Part shown: piece after piece, positions 6,107 through 8,101 of the stretch
Position numbering within the stretch: position 1 is the first letter of the stretch
Layout: every line of letters begins with the position of its first letter
Source of the DNA: Treponema sp.
GTDB lineage: Bacteria > Spirochaetota > Spirochaetia > Treponematales > Breznakiellaceae
Length of the DNA stretch: 8,101 bases
Assembly (NCBI GenBank): GCA_009785545.1
Contig: WQWD01000100.1
Span: 1-8,101 of the forward strand
Direction: 5' to 3'
The notes under the pieces: generated by a model
Told to the model about the DNA's origin: nothing
Database searches by the model: none
What the model saw: only the letters and a program-made list of their open reading frames with translations
Position numbers and translations under genes: made by a program

Positions 6107-6111
6107 GGCTT

Positions 6112-7188
6112 ATGGATCAAGAGTATACAAGGCGAATAGCAAAAATTGACGCAGAGCTTGAACGCTGGCTGCCGGCAGAGCCTGACTCCGCATGGGCGCA
6201 AAAAGTGTTTGGCGGCATCAGTAAACAAATTGACACAGACTCGATAAAGCTCTTGCTCGACCCTGCAAGGGAACTTCTTTTTCGCGGCGGAAAACGCTGG
6301 CGACCGCTTTTGATGACCCTCGTTTACGAAGCCCTCGCTCACGACAAACTTTGCAGAGATGTCGCTGGCGGCGCAGAAAGCAACATTGCCATCTCGCTCT
6401 CGCCTGTTGTAGAATTTTCGCATAACGCAAGTTTGATCCATGACGACATCGAAGACGCTTCAGACGAACGCCGAGGAAAGCCGGCAATTCATAAAATGTT
6501 TGGAGTTGATGTCGCTATCAATTCTGGTTCATTTTTTTATTTTTTGTCATCTGCCTGCATAGAATCGTTTCAAGGTGCGGGAAATCCTGATAAAAGTTTT
6601 ATTTATAAACTTTGGATGGACTGCATGAGAAGACTTCACCTCGGTCAATCAATGGATATTAATTGGCATCGGGATATTTCGTTTGTTCCAACTGTAGAAC
6701 AATACTTTTTAATGACAGCGATGAAAACAGGCAGCCTCGCCCGCCTTGCGGTAGAAATTGGCGTAACATTAAGCGAGTCTTTTAACACGGCTCCGAACAG
6801 ACAAGACAGGGCAAAGTCATGGGGAGAAGCCGCCGACAAACTTGGGATCGGCTTTCAGATACTCGATGACGTAAAAAATCTTACGACAGGCATACATGGC
6901 AAAAAACACGGCGATGACGTAGTAGAAGGAAAAAAAAGCCTGCCTGTTATTTTGTTTCTGAACAAATACCCGGAAAAACAAAAACGTATTTTTGATATTT
7001 TTCAGGCGGCAAAAGAAAAAGGGGCTGCCGCTCCCGAAGTTGATGAGTTCATTAACCTTTTGTCTTCTTCCGGGGTTTTTGAAGAAGCAAACAAAATGGG
7101 AAAATCATTGTTAGACGAAACTAAAAAAGTTTTTCATTCGGAGAAAGATTCGGGCTGCCTCAGCAATTTTATCAATTTAATTAGTTAG
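6112..7188 (+). CDS. trans-Polyprenyl diphosphate synthase (IspA/IspB superfamily)
   Basis: Condenses isopentenyl diphosphate onto an allylic diphosphate to make a polyprenyl chain. 358 aa. Motifs: GGKRWRP (59-65, IPP binding); first Asp-rich motif DDIED (111-115) followed by ERRGKPA with paired Arg120-Arg121; HLGQSMD (176-182); MKTGSLA (204-210); second Asp-rich motif FQILDDVKNL (248-257); and HGDDVVEGKKSLPVILF (266-282). The fifth residue before the first motif is Ala106, a small residue that in this family tends to go with longer products, so an octaprenyl-like or C20-plus product is more likely than farnesyl diphosphate; this is inference only. The second motif ends in Asn instead of Asp, as in some GGPP synthases. 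It starts at 6112 with no Shine-Dalgarno. The nuclease-domain gene begins 8 nt after its stop and is probably cotranscribed. Confidence 0.92.
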   Translation: MDQEYTRRIAKIDAELERWLPAEPDSAWAQKVFGGISKQIDTDSIKLLLDPARELLFRGGKRWRPLLMTLVYEALAHDKLCRDVAGGAESNIAISLSPVVEFSHNASLIHDDIEDASDERRGKPAIHKMFGVDVAINSGSFFYFLSSACIESFQGAGNPDKSFIYKLWMDCMRRLHLGQSMDINWHRDISFVPTVEQYFLMTAMKTGSLARLAVEIGVTLSESFNTAPNRQDRAKSWGEAADKLGIGFQILDDVKNLTTGIHGKKHGDDVVEGKKSLPVILFLNKYPEKQKRIFDIFQAAKEKGAAAPEVDEFINLLSSSGVFEEANKMGKSLLDETKKVFHSEKDSGCLSNFINLIS

Positions 7189-7196
7189 GGTGTATC

Positions 7197-7757
7197 ATGA
7201 AAGAAATGTATATAAGCGAAATATGGTCAATTCTAAAAACAAACCACGGGAATGCCGTATTGCTGAAACCAAAAGATAAAGAAAAAGATGTAGCCGTGCC
7301 GGTGTTTATCGGGACTTTGGAATTACAATCCATTCTGATTGGCAAAGAAGAAATGCGCTTGTCCAGACCTCACACCCACGATCTTTTCCTCAATATGCTG
7401 GCTCATGTAAATCTCTCTGTCAGGAAGGTTGAGATTTACGAACTAAAAGATGATGTGTTTCATGCACGCCTAATCGTCACAGGCGGCGAATACACAAACG
7501 AAAACCCTCTCGTTTTAGACAGCCGTCCTTCCGACGCTTTAGCCATCGCTACACGCAAAAAATGCCAAATCTATCTGGCATCTTCCATTGTCGAAGAAAC
7601 AAGCGTTCCCATATCGCTTTTTGTAAATGAAATCGAAGAAGACCACGGCGATAAACACCAATCACTTCGAGAACAACTCAAGCAGGCAGTCGCCAACGAA
7701 GAATACGAACAGGCGGCGGAGATCAGAGACTTGCTCAAAATGATGGAAAGTGAGTAA
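7197..7757 (+). CDS. Bifunctional nuclease domain (BFN, DUF151) protein with C-terminal UVR motif
   Basis: 186 aa, two parts. Residues 1 to about 145 form a BFN/DUF151 domain: the N-terminal strand MYISEIWSI, VPVFIGTLELQSI (35-47), RPHTHDLF (57-64), and the signature SRPSDALAIA (109-118) followed by IYLASSIVEE. Residues 156-186 are a UvrB/UvrC-type helical hairpin (LREQLKQAVANEEYEQAAEIRDLLKMM), a protein-protein contact motif. Members of the BFN family have been described as dual DNase/RNase proteins, but many are uncharacterised, so the activity here is inferred. A ribosome site AGGGTG (7187-7192) overlaps the upstream stop codon and precedes ATG 7197 by 4 nt, so translation is probably coupled to the polyprenyl synthetase. 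It is convergent with mnmG, 14 bp away, with no obvious hairpin between them. Confidence 0.9.
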   Translation: MKEMYISEIWSILKTNHGNAVLLKPKDKEKDVAVPVFIGTLELQSILIGKEEMRLSRPHTHDLFLNMLAHVNLSVRKVEIYELKDDVFHARLIVTGGEYTNENPLVLDSRPSDALAIATRKKCQIYLASSIVEETSVPISLFVNEIEEDHGDKHQSLREQLKQAVANEEYEQAAEIRDLLKMMESE

Positions 7758-7771
7758 CGCACAGCCTCCGC

Positions 7772-8101
7772 TTACAACTTTTTATTCGCCAAGATAATTA
7801 ACAGTGCGATGTCGCCCTGCCTTACGCCGGGGATTCGTGCCGCCTGACCAACATTGAGAGGTTTTACCGCAGAAAGCTTTTCCTTTGCTTCGGCGGAAAG
7901 CCCGTTGATCAAAGTATAATCTAAATCGTGACGCAGCTTGATCGAATCCATCTTTGCGGACTTTGCCGCAAACTTGCGCTCTTTTTCGATATAACCTGCG
8001 TACTTCATGTCCAAGACTACTCTCTCGATCAATTCCGGCGGATAACCTGACAATTCTTCATCATCAATATCGATACTTGACTTCTGCCTGCTCTTTTTGG
8101 C
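7772..8101 (-). CDS. mnmG: tRNA uridine-5-carboxymethylaminomethyl modification enzyme MnmG, C-terminal part
   Basis: C-terminal 109 codons of MnmG (GidA), which with MnmE installs the cmnm5/nm5 side chain on wobble U34 of certain tRNAs. The frame stays open to the window edge (the first visible residues are AKKSRQKSSIDIDDEE), so the 5' end lies to the right. The recognisable part is the helical MnmE-interacting C-terminal domain: ERVVLDMKYAGYIEKE (equivalent to the VEIQVKYEGYIARQ region), LDYTLINGLSAEAKEKLSAVKPLNVGQAARIPGV and DIALLIIL. The FAD-binding N-terminal domain is outside the window. The residue before YAGYIEKE is Lys, as in the family; the gene ends normally with TAA at 7774-7772. 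It is convergent with the BFN gene. Confidence 0.92.
   Translation of the reverse strand, partial: AKKSRQKSSIDIDDEELSGYPPELIERVVLDMKYAGYIEKERKFAAKSAKMDSIKLRHDLDYTLINGLSAEAKEKLSAVKPLNVGQAARIPGVRQGDIALLIILANKKL

Noticed and set aside
6865..6879. Second Asp-rich motif DDVKN rather than DDxxD in the polyprenyl synthetase
   Set aside because: Asn at the last position occurs in functional family members (for example DDYLN in some GGPP synthases), so it is not evidence of loss of activity.
1..8101. CRISPR arrays, tRNA or rRNA genes, toxin-antitoxin or defence cassettes
   Set aside because: No regularly spaced repeats, no cloverleaf-like segment and no protein with recognisable defence domains was seen on either strand.

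Overview
The window looks like chromosomal DNA of a low-to-moderate GC bacterium, most likely a Treponema-like spirochaete. This rests on the NtrY/NtrX-type two-component pair, the style of the LexA, HolA, RlmE and polyprenyl synthetase proteins, and the BFN-UVR nuclease. It is an inference from protein character; no 16S or other decisive marker is present. Six complete genes belong to conserved, largely housekeeping or regulatory families, and two more run off the edges.

Positions 1-3814 (+ strand) form a compact probable operon. It holds the C-terminal part of an NtrY-like sensor histidine kinase (cut by the left edge), a sigma54-dependent NtrC/NtrX-like response regulator, the SOS repressor LexA and the DNA polymerase III delta subunit (HolA). 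lexA and holA are separated by 1 nt. The 63-bp gap between kinase and regulator carries a 12-bp AT-rich hairpin and a separate 10-bp palindrome. A weak terminator-like hairpin follows holA.

Positions 3815-5491 are an accessory insertion zone between two housekeeping blocks. It contains a very AT-rich HAD-family hydrolase gene (- strand), a 116-bp MITE-like element built from four copies of one 16-bp motif, and a decayed ISAs1-family insertion sequence. I could delimit that IS by 19-bp imperfect terminal inverted repeats (4670-4688 and 5454-5472). Its transposase has an in-frame stop, a frameshift and an internal deletion that removes the region of the second catalytic Asp.

Positions 5492-7757 return to core genes: rlmE (23S rRNA 2'-O-methyltransferase, - strand) diverges from a trans-polyprenyl diphosphate synthase, which is followed by a bifunctional-nuclease-domain protein with a C-terminal UVR motif. 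The two divergent ATGs are only 20 bp apart. The gap holds a self-complementary ATTATAAT that could be the -10 element in both directions and would make both mRNAs essentially leaderless. The window ends inside the C-terminal part of mnmG (- strand, convergent).

I did not find a convincing undescribed multi-gene system. The points most worth checking are the divergent leaderless promoter, the four-motif repeat next to the HAD gene, the decayed IS with its embedded palindrome, the GAFTDA variant in the sigma54 activator, and the grouping of a two-component system with lexA and holA.
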